The position numbers and the translations under genes were made by a program. Below, in pieces: positions 38,207 through 47,660 of a stretch of DNA of 64,000 bases; position 1 is the first letter of the stretch; the number at the start of each line of letters is the position of its first letter. This DNA is from a candidate division TM6 bacterium GW2011_GWF2_43_87 (GTDB lineage Bacteria; Babelota; Babeliae; Babelales; Babelaceae), in assembly GCA_001000065.1 (NCBI GenBank), contig LCGZ01000002.1:62001-126000 (forward strand), given 5' to 3'. The notes under the pieces are model-generated. The model saw only the letters and a program-made list of their open reading frames with translations, was not told where the DNA came from and searched no databases.

Positions 38207-38827
38207 ATGGAATCTCACACCGTAGCCGGACGGCTTGAAGTCATATGCGGTTCAATGTTTTCGGGTAAATCAGAAGAACTGATTCGCCGCATGCGCCGCG
38301 CAGAAATTGGAAAACGCAAGACCCAACTTTTCAAACATTGTAAAGACAATCGCAAAACGCTATGCCACGTCAATGCTCACAACGGAGACATGTTGGCTGC
38401 TTGCCCAATCGAGAACTCTGGGGAGCTTGAACAGCTTCTTCATAGCGATACCGAAGTTATCGGAATCGACGAAATTCAATTTTTTAGCCCCGAAATCATT
38501 CTCTTGGTCGATCGGCTCGTAACACAAGGCAAACGGGTCATTGCAGCGGGGCTTGACTTGGATTTTCGCGGACTTCCATTTGGCTGCATGCCTGTATTAC
38601 TCGCACTAGCGGACGAGATTTTAAAATTAAAAGCCGTCTGCACGCAGAGCGGCAAGGATGCCCACTTTACCCAACGCTTAGTAAATGGTGAACCGGCCAA
38701 GCATACCGACCCTACCATTCTAGTGGGAGCCCAAGAGTGCTATGAAGCTCGAGCACGGGAATGCTATAAGATTGATTGCAAGCCATTGGATGAATACCTA
38801 AAAACGCATTCCTTTGCCGTAAAGTAA
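38207..38827 (+). CDS. tdk: Thymidine kinase
   Basis: This 206-residue type II thymidine kinase phosphorylates thymidine to dTMP in the salvage pathway. The P-loop GSMFSGKSEEL lies at residues 15-25, the Walker B-like strand VIGIDEIQFF near 83-92, and the lid/substrate region GLDLDFRGLPFG further on. The zinc-lasso part is altered: the usual Cys-x-x-Cys is CTQS here, and the third conserved Cys (YEARC) is Ala (YEARARECYKI). Thymidine salvage fits a host-dependent lifestyle. The stop is 2 nt before the radA start. Confidence 0.92.
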   Translation: MESHTVAGRLEVICGSMFSGKSEELIRRMRRAEIGKRKTQLFKHCKDNRKTLCHVNAHNGDMLAACPIENSGELEQLLHSDTEVIGIDEIQFFSPEIILLVDRLVTQGKRVIAAGLDLDFRGLPFGCMPVLLALADEILKLKAVCTQSGKDAHFTQRLVNGEPAKHTDPTILVGAQECYEARARECYKIDCKPLDEYLKTHSFAVK

Positions 38828-38829
38828 AA

Positions 38830-40176
38830 ATGAGCAAGGCAAAGTCACTTTTTGTATGCAATGCATGCGGCAATGAATCTGCTAAATGGTTTGGTTGTTG
38901 CCCCCAGTGCAAAGAATGGAACACCGTCGAAGAATTTACACCCTCATCCACTACTGCATATGCACAGACTAAGGCAGCTGCAAGCCCTGTAAACTTGCAG
39001 CTGCTTGTAACCGTCTCTAAAAAGACACAAGAACGCCTACTTGCAAACATCGATGAATGGGACCGCGTCATAGGAGGCGGCATTATGCGCGGCTCCTTTA
39101 TTATTTTGACAGGTGACCCTGGTATCGGAAAATCAACCCTTTTATTACACATTGCCCATGAGCTTTCCAAAAACCACTCTATCTTCTACTTCTCATCTGA
39201 AGAGTCTTTAGAGCAGGTTCGCACTCGAGCAGAACGCTTGGGATGCCTAGAAAGCAAAGTTTTATTCTCCGACCAGGCCAATCTGGATGAAATTATCGCT
39301 ACTGCCGAACTTAAGAAGCCAGATCTCATCATCGTTGACTCCATTCAAAATTGTACCAGTGCTAACTCATCCAATCTTCCTGGCAGTGTAGGCCAATTAA
39401 AAGAAGCTGCATTTAGGCTCATGCGCCTAGCTAAAGAGCGAGATATCGCTGTATTACTTAGTGGCCATATCACCAAAGAGGGAGTTATGGCGGGCCCCAA
39501 GCTCCTAGAGCATATGGTTGATGCTGTATTCTACCTACAAGGCGAAGATCGTTGGCAAACGCGCGTGCTACGCTCTATAAAAAATCGATTTGGAACCGTA
39601 AATGAGATAGGCTTTTTTGAAATGGGCGAACAGGGAATGCAACAAGTCTCCAATATCAACGCTCATTTATTAGACGAGCTATCAAACAGCCCGGGGGCTG
39701 TGTTGGTAAGCTCAATTGAAGGCTCTCGCCCTCTTTTACTTGAACTACAAGCGCTTACCATAGCAAGTCAATACGGGATTCCCCAGCGAGTAGTATCAGG
39801 CATTGACCAAAAGCAGGTCATTCTCATCGCAGCTATTCTTGAAAAATATCTACATGTAAAGCTTAGCGCTAGCGACATTTTCTTTAAAATAAGCGGCAGT
39901 CTAAAAATCCGAGGCAATACCTCTGATCTTGGAATCGCCCTGGCCCTTCTCTCAAGCTTTTTTCAGCAACCCCTACCCGCAAAAAGCCTTGCAATGGGAG
40001 AAATCAGTTTAACCGGACAGATTAAACCTATCAATCACGTTAGCATGCATATAACGGAAGCAGAAAAGTTTGGAATCGGAACATTGCTAACCGCTAGTAC
40101 ACAAAAAATAGAAAAGTGCACCTGCAAGATTCGACGATTCAAACATGTGGGAGAATTGGTCACCATTTTTGAATGA
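38830..40176 (+). CDS. radA: DNA repair and recombination protein RadA (Sms)
   Basis: This 448-residue DnaB-like helicase promotes branch migration during recombination. It starts with a four-Cys zinc finger (CNACGNESAKWFGCCPQC). A RecA-type core follows with Walker A GDPGIGKSTLL near residue 95, Walker B LIIVDSIQ and the RadA-specific KNRFG motif (SIKNRFGTVNEIG). The C-terminal third is the Lon-like domain (DLGIALALLSSFF, GEISLTGQIKP). Length and order of motifs are typical. It is co-transcribed with tdk. Confidence 0.95.
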   Translation: MSKAKSLFVCNACGNESAKWFGCCPQCKEWNTVEEFTPSSTTAYAQTKAAASPVNLQLLVTVSKKTQERLLANIDEWDRVIGGGIMRGSFIILTGDPGIGKSTLLLHIAHELSKNHSIFYFSSEESLEQVRTRAERLGCLESKVLFSDQANLDEIIATAELKKPDLIIVDSIQNCTSANSSNLPGSVGQLKEAAFRLMRLAKERDIAVLLSGHITKEGVMAGPKLLEHMVDAVFYLQGEDRWQTRVLRSIKNRFGTVNEIGFFEMGEQGMQQVSNINAHLLDELSNSPGAVLVSSIEGSRPLLLELQALTIASQYGIPQRVVSGIDQKQVILIAAILEKYLHVKLSASDIFFKISGSLKIRGNTSDLGIALALLSSFFQQPLPAKSLAMGEISLTGQIKPINHVSMHITEAEKFGIGTLLTASTQKIEKCTCKIRRFKHVGELVTIFE

Positions 40177-40284
40177 ATCGACAGGATTTAATCCTGAAAT
40201 TTGCAAAGTGGTAGTCAAAGGGCGCCTTATTGTTGTAAACTGAATGCCGTTTTAAAGCAGTGCCTCACTAGAAGGAACATCCCG

Positions 40285-43104
40285 ATGAGCGGCAGATACA
40301 AGTCGTTTGTTTTTTTATTTATATTCACCCTAACCACAACCACCGTTTCGCGCGCCGATATAACTCTTTCGGCAAGCCAATCCTCTAACACCCCCTTTCC
40401 GTTCACCATAAAACCCTACGCCTATGACCCCGACCGACACTCTTTCTTTGTGGGAGCTAGCCAAGACCCCACCGGAGATTTTCGTAAGGCTTCAATCTCT
40501 TTTGTTACACCCCTCACAACCTACTTCACTGGAATCACCCCCGAAAAAACCACACTCGATGGCGTATCAAACCAACCTAATCCTCTGTACGGGCAGACTA
40601 TCGACTTTTTAACCCTTATAAGCAGCACCACAAATACCGACTACCCCTCAAGCGCACCATTGGTCGTTTCACACGCCGAAAACAAAAAAGTATATGCCCT
40701 GCCAAACTTTGTAAATGACACAACTGTAGTCTCCTCGGCTGAACTGCAAGACTTTGCAAACCTAACCTGCGGCGGAATTGTTGCCTTGCAAGGTGCTTCC
40801 AACGGAAATGCTTTTTTAGCTGCCGTCACGCCAAACGCCGGAACCAATTTTGGAACACCAAATTCGGCGCTGGTGCTTGGCATCCTTACGATTCCAACCG
40901 ACACTGTCAAAAAGTATGTCATCACCCTAAGTAGCAAAGGCGCCGTTGGCGTTGATAGCCCTGCGCTTAAGATAACCAACGACCTTACCTCAATTGCACC
41001 CACTCCGGTTAACATTTATGCAAGCAGAAGATTGAACGATTATTATATCGGCGGATTTTATACCGGTCTTTGCGTCCAAACCAACGGCATTTTAGGCAGT
41101 GGCGCACGCTGCATTATCCTCGGACTCAACAACCAAATCGCGCCCGATGCCGCCATAACCAATGACTCCATCATCGGCGGACGCACAGTAGTAGCCGGCA
41201 CACCGGTTACAGTTTGCGCGCACCAGCTGGCCGTTATGTACACCTCAACGTCTCTCCTGTACCTCATTATGGTAGGCGGCGTCGGAACACCGACCACCAC
41301 TACAAACAATGTGTACGCACTCCCACTAGTTGGAGTAGGAGAACTTGCCGGAACCTTGGCACAAAAGAACTCCCTACCTACAGACGTCTATTATACAAGC
41401 AAAAGCACCATTCTCTTAAATCGCCTTACCACACGAGCCTTTTTAACTCCCGCAACGCAACCAGGTGATCTATTTTCACCCACAGATGCCGATATTTACA
41501 GAGCACAAGTGGGCGGCAATGATCCAGCCCTACTGCCAGGCGACATAAGCTCTATTTATGTAGAAAAAGACACGGTCTTTGCAACCATAGCAACCGATGG
41601 AATTAATCAACCAGGCGGAATTTTCGCCTCGCAGGCTATTTTTGATGCCAATGGACGTATTATGGGCTTTACAAACTGGCGCCGGGCATCAGGAGCCCAG
41701 GAACCGGTTGTAGCAAGCGTGCTGGATAATACTTTAGGCGACTTTACATTTCTCCCCGGCAATGATCCCAACAATCTTCACACCGTAAAACGCACACTCT
41801 GGGGAACTTCAACCTTCTACCAAAATCTAGAAGCACTGTTTAAAGACCCTAACAATCCTAATCTTAATCTTGCTACAGGAGCACAATATATTGCCGATTT
41901 CCCTCAAAAAAATGCTGCCTTTAACCAGATTGCAGGCAACCGCCTATCATTGCTCTGTGCAACCGGATATCGCTGTCTAGCCCTTGTTCAGAGCGGCTCA
42001 GATTCTGGCGTCCTATTTAAAGCCGCAACGGACCTTCAATCTATATTTAGCTCAACCGATGGATCAACAACAGGATTTGGAGGAACTGCCGATGGTCTCT
42101 TCTTTTCGGGAGGTACTTTAGAAAACTTGGGCGCGCTTATTGCTGCAGACATTCTCCACACCGCTGCAACGGCCACGTCTAACTGGCTCTTTGTTGGTGG
42201 CAATGGAGGACTTGCTGTTCTAGCAGCCGCTGATGGTTCTGGACTACCACTCCTTAATAAAAACTTTACCAACCTGCCTACCACCCTATCTTTTAGGGCG
42301 ATGGGATCTTTACGTAACGTACGCAAAATAATTGCAACTGCCACCGCACTCTATGTATTGACCACTGATCAATTAGTACGTTTTGATGCGACCCACCCCC
42401 TATTCCCACTAGGAGCTCCCGCCACAGTACTAGCTTCACTTGATAGCATCCCGCAAGAAGTTGGCACCTTTACCTCCTTTTCGGATGTTGCAATTTCAGG
42501 ACCTGTAGCTCTTCTTGCTGGTGATGACGGACTGTTACGCGTTGGCAATAACCGCTCTATAGCAACGGCAACAAGCTCTCTAGATTTAGCATGGAAGCGC
42601 GTAGTTCTTCCAGAGAGCGCAGGACCGGTCACCCGCCTATTTGTTGTAAGCGCAACCGGCAATGACACCGATTTTGCAACAGACGTACGCGGTGGAAATA
42701 TCTATGCCCTAAGCGCCTGCATAAGTCTGCACCAGTCATACATTTATAGAATCGCAATAACAGGAAATACCACGGTTGTATTACCCACAACCGTCCTTCT
42801 CTTCGCAGATCATTTTTACAAGGATGTAAATCCATCCTTCTTCTATAGTCGAGGGGACTACCGAAACTTTACAGCAACCGATGGAGCCCTTATCTTCATG
42901 TCTCGCAGCTACTATTACCCATTCCGCATGGACGGGCTTTTAGAGACTCTTAACTCGAAGCTTCGCACCGGCAGACCATCCATGTTTGATGTTCCACCGG
43001 CAAGACTAGTCTCCTCGAATGCACCAACTATGGGCCCCATCATTCGACGCTCTGCTTCAGGCAGCTGGATGGTAGGCGGCGGACATTTATATGCCAATGA
43101 CTAA
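40285..43104 (+). CDS. Large exported beta-rich protein, unknown function
   Basis: This protein of about 939 residues starts at the ATG at 40285 (MSGRYKSFVFLFIFTLTTTTVSRA), 9 nt after AAGGAA; the longer reading from 40201 has no ribosome site. The mature chain is rich in Thr, Ser, Gly, Ala and Asn, with many short strands (TTATSNWLFVGGNGGLAVLA, AISGPVALLAGDDGLLRVG). That composition suggests a beta-propeller or beta-helix surface protein. No enzyme motif was recognised. An outer-membrane-type protein follows after 20 nt, so the two may form a surface unit. Confidence 0.65.
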   Translation: MSGRYKSFVFLFIFTLTTTTVSRADITLSASQSSNTPFPFTIKPYAYDPDRHSFFVGASQDPTGDFRKASISFVTPLTTYFTGITPEKTTLDGVSNQPNPLYGQTIDFLTLISSTTNTDYPSSAPLVVSHAENKKVYALPNFVNDTTVVSSAELQDFANLTCGGIVALQGASNGNAFLAAVTPNAGTNFGTPNSALVLGILTIPTDTVKKYVITLSSKGAVGVDSPALKITNDLTSIAPTPVNIYASRRLNDYYIGGFYTGLCVQTNGILGSGARCIILGLNNQIAPDAAITNDSIIGGRTVVAGTPVTVCAHQLAVMYTSTSLLYLIMVGGVGTPTTTTNNVYALPLVGVGELAGTLAQKNSLPTDVYYTSKSTILLNRLTTRAFLTPATQPGDLFSPTDADIYRAQVGGNDPALLPGDISSIYVEKDTVFATIATDGINQPGGIFASQAIFDANGRIMGFTNWRRASGAQEPVVASVLDNTLGDFTFLPGNDPNNLHTVKRTLWGTSTFYQNLEALFKDPNNPNLNLATGAQYIADFPQKNAAFNQIAGNRLSLLCATGYRCLALVQSGSDSGVLFKAATDLQSIFSSTDGSTTGFGGTADGLFFSGGTLENLGALIAADILHTAATATSNWLFVGGNGGLAVLAAADGSGLPLLNKNFTNLPTTLSFRAMGSLRNVRKIIATATALYVLTTDQLVRFDATHPLFPLGAPATVLASLDSIPQEVGTFTSFSDVAISGPVALLAGDDGLLRVGNNRSIATATSSLDLAWKRVVLPESAGPVTRLFVVSATGNDTDFATDVRGGNIYALSACISLHQSYIYRIAITGNTTVVLPTTVLLFADHFYKDVNPSFFYSRGDYRNFTATDGALIFMSRSYYYPFRMDGLLETLNSKLRTGRPSMFDVPPARLVSSNAPTMGPIIRRSASGSWMVGGGHLYAND

Positions 43105-43124
43105 AATCAATTAAAAGGTGACGT

Positions 43125-44420
43125 ATGAATAAGATGTTCCGCGTATCTGCAAACTGCGCTAAAGTTGCAAGCCTTGTAGCACTTCTGCTGCTGGTTTTAC
43201 CCTGTGCAAGGGCAAGCAGTCCACGGCTTAATCTATTTAACCCCTATGACCGGCTTGTATCAACCAAGCAGACCGCCTGCTCTAACTGGCACATAGGACT
43301 AGGGATTGAACGCAGCGTAAAAGCACGCGCTTACCAAGCAGATGAAGACCAATTTGGCAACTCCAGCTGTTTTAGAAAACGGGGAGACCTGTTGCAGCTC
43401 TATCAAGATGAACAAGATGCCATTGCGGCACTTAAAGGCAACACGTATCAAACGGACTTGAGTCGACTTGGGCAAAAATTCAATCTAGTCGATGATGATG
43501 GAACCTTTGGGCTTTTCATCCCGCATGGGAAGCTCTCAGTAGATAATCTCATGCTCTCTACTTCCTACTATCTACCCAATGACTTTGCCTTCTCTCTCTA
43601 CCTTCCCTTTGTCTCGATGAGCCTAAATTCTGTACAGTGGTGCAAATCGCCGCGCAACAATAACCAAGCCTTTGATAGCAACTTGGTAGAAGACCTCATT
43701 GGAGATATTGAAAAAATTGCCCAGATAAATCTCCATGATTGGGACCGCAATGGAGTGGGAGACCTTACAGCTATGGTAAGTTGGGAACGATTTTTCCCAC
43801 AACCACGTCCTTTTCTGCAGAATGTATTTTTAAATGTTCGCACAGGGCTAGTATTTCCGACCGGCAAAAAAATGGATGACGATATTTTCTTTGCACCCGC
43901 CTTTGGCCATGATGCAGGATTAGGGATCATTGGGGGATTTAATCTAGAATTGAACTTCTGCAAAGGATTACACTTAGGAGCGGATGTAGAACTTTTAAAC
44001 CTCTGGGGTATTAGCCGTATGCGTCGTATCAAAACCGACCCTGCGCAAACCGATCTTCTACTCTTGCAAAAAGCTCCCGTATGTGAAGACCCTGGATTCT
44101 TGCAGCACTTTACACTTTACGGCGAAGCATTCCAATTTTTAGATCGTCTCTCTGCTCGAGCAGCCTATCAATTTACCAAACAGGAAGAAGTAAAGCTCTA
44201 CTTGGACACTGAGCATTTTAGCCCGATTATAGCAAACACTACGGAAAGCACGCGTGAATGGACCACGCATAGCGCTGTGTTTACACTGTCTTATGATTTC
44301 TTTTCAAAGGCGAACGATCGATTTAAACCCCACCTCGAGTTGACCTATAAACATGGATTTAATGGCCAGCGAGCAGTACTTCTGGATACCGTTACCCTTT
44401 TGGCAACGATTGATTTTTAG
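43125..44420 (+). CDS. Outer-membrane beta-barrel-type protein
   Basis: This 431-residue protein has a signal peptide (VASLVALLLLVLPCARAS). The chain shows barrel-like alternating strands (FLNVRTGLVFPTGKK, GLHLGADVELLNLWG, LSARAAYQFTKQEE, HSAVFTLSYDFF) and a last strand ending in Phe (TLLATIDF), the usual signal for barrel assembly. It is similar in style to transporter-like or MetA-type barrels, but no family is certain. The ATG at 43125 follows AAAGGTG. The operon ends at the terminator at 44518-44572. Confidence 0.7.
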   Translation: MNKMFRVSANCAKVASLVALLLLVLPCARASSPRLNLFNPYDRLVSTKQTACSNWHIGLGIERSVKARAYQADEDQFGNSSCFRKRGDLLQLYQDEQDAIAALKGNTYQTDLSRLGQKFNLVDDDGTFGLFIPHGKLSVDNLMLSTSYYLPNDFAFSLYLPFVSMSLNSVQWCKSPRNNNQAFDSNLVEDLIGDIEKIAQINLHDWDRNGVGDLTAMVSWERFFPQPRPFLQNVFLNVRTGLVFPTGKKMDDDIFFAPAFGHDAGLGIIGGFNLELNFCKGLHLGADVELLNLWGISRMRRIKTDPAQTDLLLLQKAPVCEDPGFLQHFTLYGEAFQFLDRLSARAAYQFTKQEEVKLYLDTEHFSPIIANTTESTREWTTHSAVFTLSYDFFSKANDRFKPHLELTYKHGFNGQRAVLLDTVTLLATIDF

Positions 44421-44517
44421 GAATAAGCTAGTCACACCTTTTTCCACACATCAACACACTCACCTAAGATAGCCCTTAGTTTTTTTGCTTCACACCTACT
44501 AACGTAACAACATTACA

Positions 44518-44572
44518 AAAAAGAGAGACCGTCTTTTACCATTTCTGGCTCTAGTTGACGGTCTCTCTTTTT
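44518..44572. terminator. Bidirectional intrinsic terminator
   Basis: A perfect 16-bp stem (44518-44533 with 44557-44572) of A-rich/T-rich ends around a GAGAGACCGTC core, with a 23-nt loop. It has T-runs on both strands and sits between convergent genes. Confidence 0.85.
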
Positions 44573-44615
44573 AAAATTGCGCATCAAATGAGAAAAATCA
44601 CAAAGATGCTAGGAC

Positions 44616-44834
44616 TTATCTACCTTGCTGCATAAGCCGCTTGGCTTTGCGCTGTTCTTTAACCCACTCAGCCAAAACAACTGACCCTGGCTTTACTGGT
44701 TTAGTAACCAAAGGAGCGTTATTTGAATGGAGATCAAGCTTGTTTTTTGTAGGTGGATTAATTGTTTCGGCATTGACACTTAGAAAACTTATTGCCATAA
44801 TAGTAATTAACAGCGATAAAAAATGTTTTTTCAT
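44616..44834 (-). CDS. Small exported peptide-like protein
   Basis: This 72-residue protein has a signal peptide (MKKHFLSLLITIMAISFLSVNA) and a basic tail (WVKEQRKAKRLMQQGR). GGAG lies 8 nt before the ATG and a terminator follows it. The mature part is only about 50 residues. No family was recognised. Confidence 0.55.
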   Translation of the reverse strand: MKKHFLSLLITIMAISFLSVNAETINPPTKNKLDLHSNNAPLVTKPVKPGSVVLAEWVKEQRKAKRLMQQGR

Positions 44835-44926
44835 AGTAAAACTCCAGGGATTAAAAATTTCTCAAGCTTGGTAATTTATAAATAGTACAATTAGCATAAT
44901 AGTTAATAAAAAAAAGAGCAATACTT

Positions 44927-47605
44927 ATGACAAATTTTCTACCAAAGATCCTGTCAGTACTAGAAAGTTCAGAACTCTTATTTGTTTTTACTATAGTCGC
45001 CATTCTCCTGAAAAGTTATCTGCTTTTCATGCTTCCCCCCTACACCTCGAAAATTAAGACCAGTAAAAAGACGGCTGGCTGGCTATTTACAGCGCTTCTA
45101 GCCTCTGTATTAGTCAATTTTAGCTCTGCAATTTATACAGCCAAAGGACTTCAATTTCTGGTGCCAAACCTAACACTTACAAATGCTTTTGACTGGATCG
45201 GATGGATAGCAAATATCATCTATCAACTAGCTCTTCTCTCATTTGTTGAGCACCTTACTAAAACATCTCCTTATAGATTTGTAAAATTCTTACGAACCTT
45301 ACTAGGAGCCCTTATTGCTATAGGTCTTGTCTGCACGTCTACTCTAATTACTGGAACTTCAACAAGTCAAAGCCCTCTTGCACTCAGCTTATGGCAAATA
45401 AACTATGCCTTTCTATTTATTATAGCCGTGTGGACAATTACAAAAGCCCTTACAGCCATCTCTAAAAAGCAGATACCAATTTTATTAAAATACCAACTTA
45501 AAGTCTTTACCTACTGGTTTATTCTTCCAACCTTTGTTCTTAAGTTTATTAACGTCAACCCATTCACAGGAGATTATACTATCCTCCTACCAAACACTAT
45601 AATAACGAATCTTGGGGTTATAATTGGCACGGCATCCATCTATTATTGCGCTTTCCGCCTCATAGGCCTCAGATTTCTAAACGCCAAAGATCACATAACC
45701 ACAACAAAGCGATATAACTTTGTAGAATCCTTCAAGAAGATTATCGGCCTCTTAGGCCAAGCAACAACTAGCGCAGAATTACGGCATATCGTCCAGCACT
45801 TTTTTAGTGAAACATTCTCCGTAGCGCCCTTGTCGGCCCGTCTTATTATTCAAAACGATAGCAACTATGACCACGAAACAGAAACTCAACGCCACATACG
45901 CCTAGCCTTTGCATCAAGTCCTCGCCTTACGGCTCTTTTGGAGCAATCGCGCATCATAACCCGCGATGAGATAGACTTTTCTGCCTACTACGAACAGCAC
46001 TCTGTTTATGCCGAGGCAGCTGCCCTTTTACGAGAACTCAATGCAGACGCTCTGGTTCCCATCTACGATAAACAGACCTTAATGGGCTTTATTTTGATTG
46101 AACATGGTGCACGAGATCAACGTTTTTTTAGTGGAACCGAACAGGATGAGATGGCTGTTTTTGCCGCCTACCTAAGTTCCGTTATAAACCTTCTTCGCAA
46201 TCGAAGCCTCGATTCTGTGCTTGCAAAAGAAAAACAACTTGAAGAAGAACTCTTTCACAAACACCAAGAAAACAACCACTATAAAGAGAGCATCCGTTCC
46301 TTTTTGCGTGAATCACATGACAAAAAGGTGGGAGTACTTTTTTATCGGAACAACAAATTTTCATTCGGTAATCAATCGGCTCAGGCTTTAATTGCCTGTG
46401 ATCCTAACTTACAGCAAGGCCATCCCGTAAGCCAAGCTCTCAAAAAACTTGCCCAACAGGCCGACCAATACAAAAGCTTACAAACTACTACCATTACGCA
46501 AAAAGAAGACAAAGCTCTTGCAATTACCGCTCTCCCCAGCTTGGAGAAAACAGGCGTCATAGTTATAGTAACCCATCCAGACCTTTCAGATGTTATACGG
46601 CTTCAGGCAAATGTATTAAAAGATCCTTCTCATTGGGATTATCTACTCTATCTTGAAACTACAGAGTCCGGCCGCATGGTCAACAGACTCATTCCGGGCA
46701 AAAGCGCGGTGCTGCTTAACTTTAAAATAGATATTCTGGGAGCTGCGCTTAGCCGTAATGCTACGCTCATCTCAGGATCAAAAGATGATCAGACGGCCCT
46801 TGTAAACCTATTTCATACTATAAGTTTGCGCACGCAGCTTTATAAGCTATCTATTAAGGAACCAGAACAAAGCTCAACTCACGGAATGACTTTATTTGGC
46901 TTACCGCCCCTACTTGGATCTCCTGCTCAAGAATCCCCTGTTCTTGAGCAACTTAATGGTACAGGAACTCTATTTATTGAAGAAGTCCACCTGCTTGGAC
47001 TCGAAACACAAAAACACCTGGCCGAATTTTTACGGTATGGCTCATTTAAACGTTTAAAAGGTGACACTCGGTACTTTAGTGACGTGCGTGTGATCTGCTC
47101 CAGCAACCATGATCTAGCACAGCTTGCCAACAAAGGTCTATTTTCGGCTGAATTACTTCAAGAGTTACGAAGAACAAGTCTTGCGATGCCCATTCCTGCA
47201 CTCCTCTTACGATCTGAATTTAACGAACTTGTATCAGGAATGACAAACCAATTAACACTAGAATCTCCTTTTAAAAACATGCTCATGCTCGATGAACGTG
47301 AGACAACCCTTCTTTTTGAACAGAAGTTCCAGAGCATTGATGAGCTAAGAAAGCGTGTACACGCTCTTATACTAGGCAAATCTCAAGTGCAAAAAATTGA
47401 GCTACCCGTCGAAATCCTTATGGGCAGTACTATTAAAGATGACGAGCTTAACAGAGTTCTTCTAATGGGCAAAAAGGCGCTTAAAGATCGCACCGCTCTT
47501 ACCTATCTCTGGACTAAATTTAATAATCAGACAAAAATCGCTACACTTCTAAACGTTAATCGCTCATCGGTTAACCGCCGATGCAAGGAATTTGAGCTAG
47601 CATAG
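44927..47605 (+). CDS. Membrane-bound, degenerate NtrC-like regulator
   Basis: This is an 892-residue protein. About seven transmembrane segments occupy residues 15-245. A GAF-like region (about 265-430) and a PAS-like segment (about 470-540) follow. The part at about 600-760 aligns by eye with the AAA+ domain of sigma54 activators: GTLFIEEVHLLG (679-690), GSFKRLKGD, VRVICSSNHDLAQL and LLQELRRTSLAMPIPALLLR. Walker A is lost (SGSKDDQT at 616-623 instead of GESGTGKE) and GAFTGA is absent. The C-terminus is a Fis-type helix-turn-helix (NNQTKIATLLNVNRSSVNRR). It is probably a sensor and DNA-binding regulator that cannot drive sigma54 open-complex formation. Targets are unknown. Confidence 0.75.
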   Translation: MTNFLPKILSVLESSELLFVFTIVAILLKSYLLFMLPPYTSKIKTSKKTAGWLFTALLASVLVNFSSAIYTAKGLQFLVPNLTLTNAFDWIGWIANIIYQLALLSFVEHLTKTSPYRFVKFLRTLLGALIAIGLVCTSTLITGTSTSQSPLALSLWQINYAFLFIIAVWTITKALTAISKKQIPILLKYQLKVFTYWFILPTFVLKFINVNPFTGDYTILLPNTIITNLGVIIGTASIYYCAFRLIGLRFLNAKDHITTTKRYNFVESFKKIIGLLGQATTSAELRHIVQHFFSETFSVAPLSARLIIQNDSNYDHETETQRHIRLAFASSPRLTALLEQSRIITRDEIDFSAYYEQHSVYAEAAALLRELNADALVPIYDKQTLMGFILIEHGARDQRFFSGTEQDEMAVFAAYLSSVINLLRNRSLDSVLAKEKQLEEELFHKHQENNHYKESIRSFLRESHDKKVGVLFYRNNKFSFGNQSAQALIACDPNLQQGHPVSQALKKLAQQADQYKSLQTTTITQKEDKALAITALPSLEKTGVIVIVTHPDLSDVIRLQANVLKDPSHWDYLLYLETTESGRMVNRLIPGKSAVLLNFKIDILGAALSRNATLISGSKDDQTALVNLFHTISLRTQLYKLSIKEPEQSSTHGMTLFGLPPLLGSPAQESPVLEQLNGTGTLFIEEVHLLGLETQKHLAEFLRYGSFKRLKGDTRYFSDVRVICSSNHDLAQLANKGLFSAELLQELRRTSLAMPIPALLLRSEFNELVSGMTNQLTLESPFKNMLMLDERETTLLFEQKFQSIDELRKRVHALILGKSQVQKIELPVEILMGSTIKDDELNRVLLMGKKALKDRTALTYLWTKFNNQTKIATLLNVNRSSVNRRCKEFELA

Positions 47606-47660
47606 AACAATCCTACGGCTAAGATTTAAATAAAAAAACGCTGACCAAAAGAATTAGGCT

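Noticed and set aside
38712-39170. 152-codon minus-strand frame across the tdk/radA junction
   Set aside because: Antisense to two strongly supported genes; no domain or ribosome site.
40182-40196. Small hairpin CAGGAT/ATCCTG after radA as a terminator
   Set aside because: Only 6 bp with no T-run.
43598-44032. 144-codon minus-strand frame in the barrel protein gene
   Set aside because: Antisense to a gene with signal peptide and barrel features; Arg/Pro/Ser-rich shadow composition.
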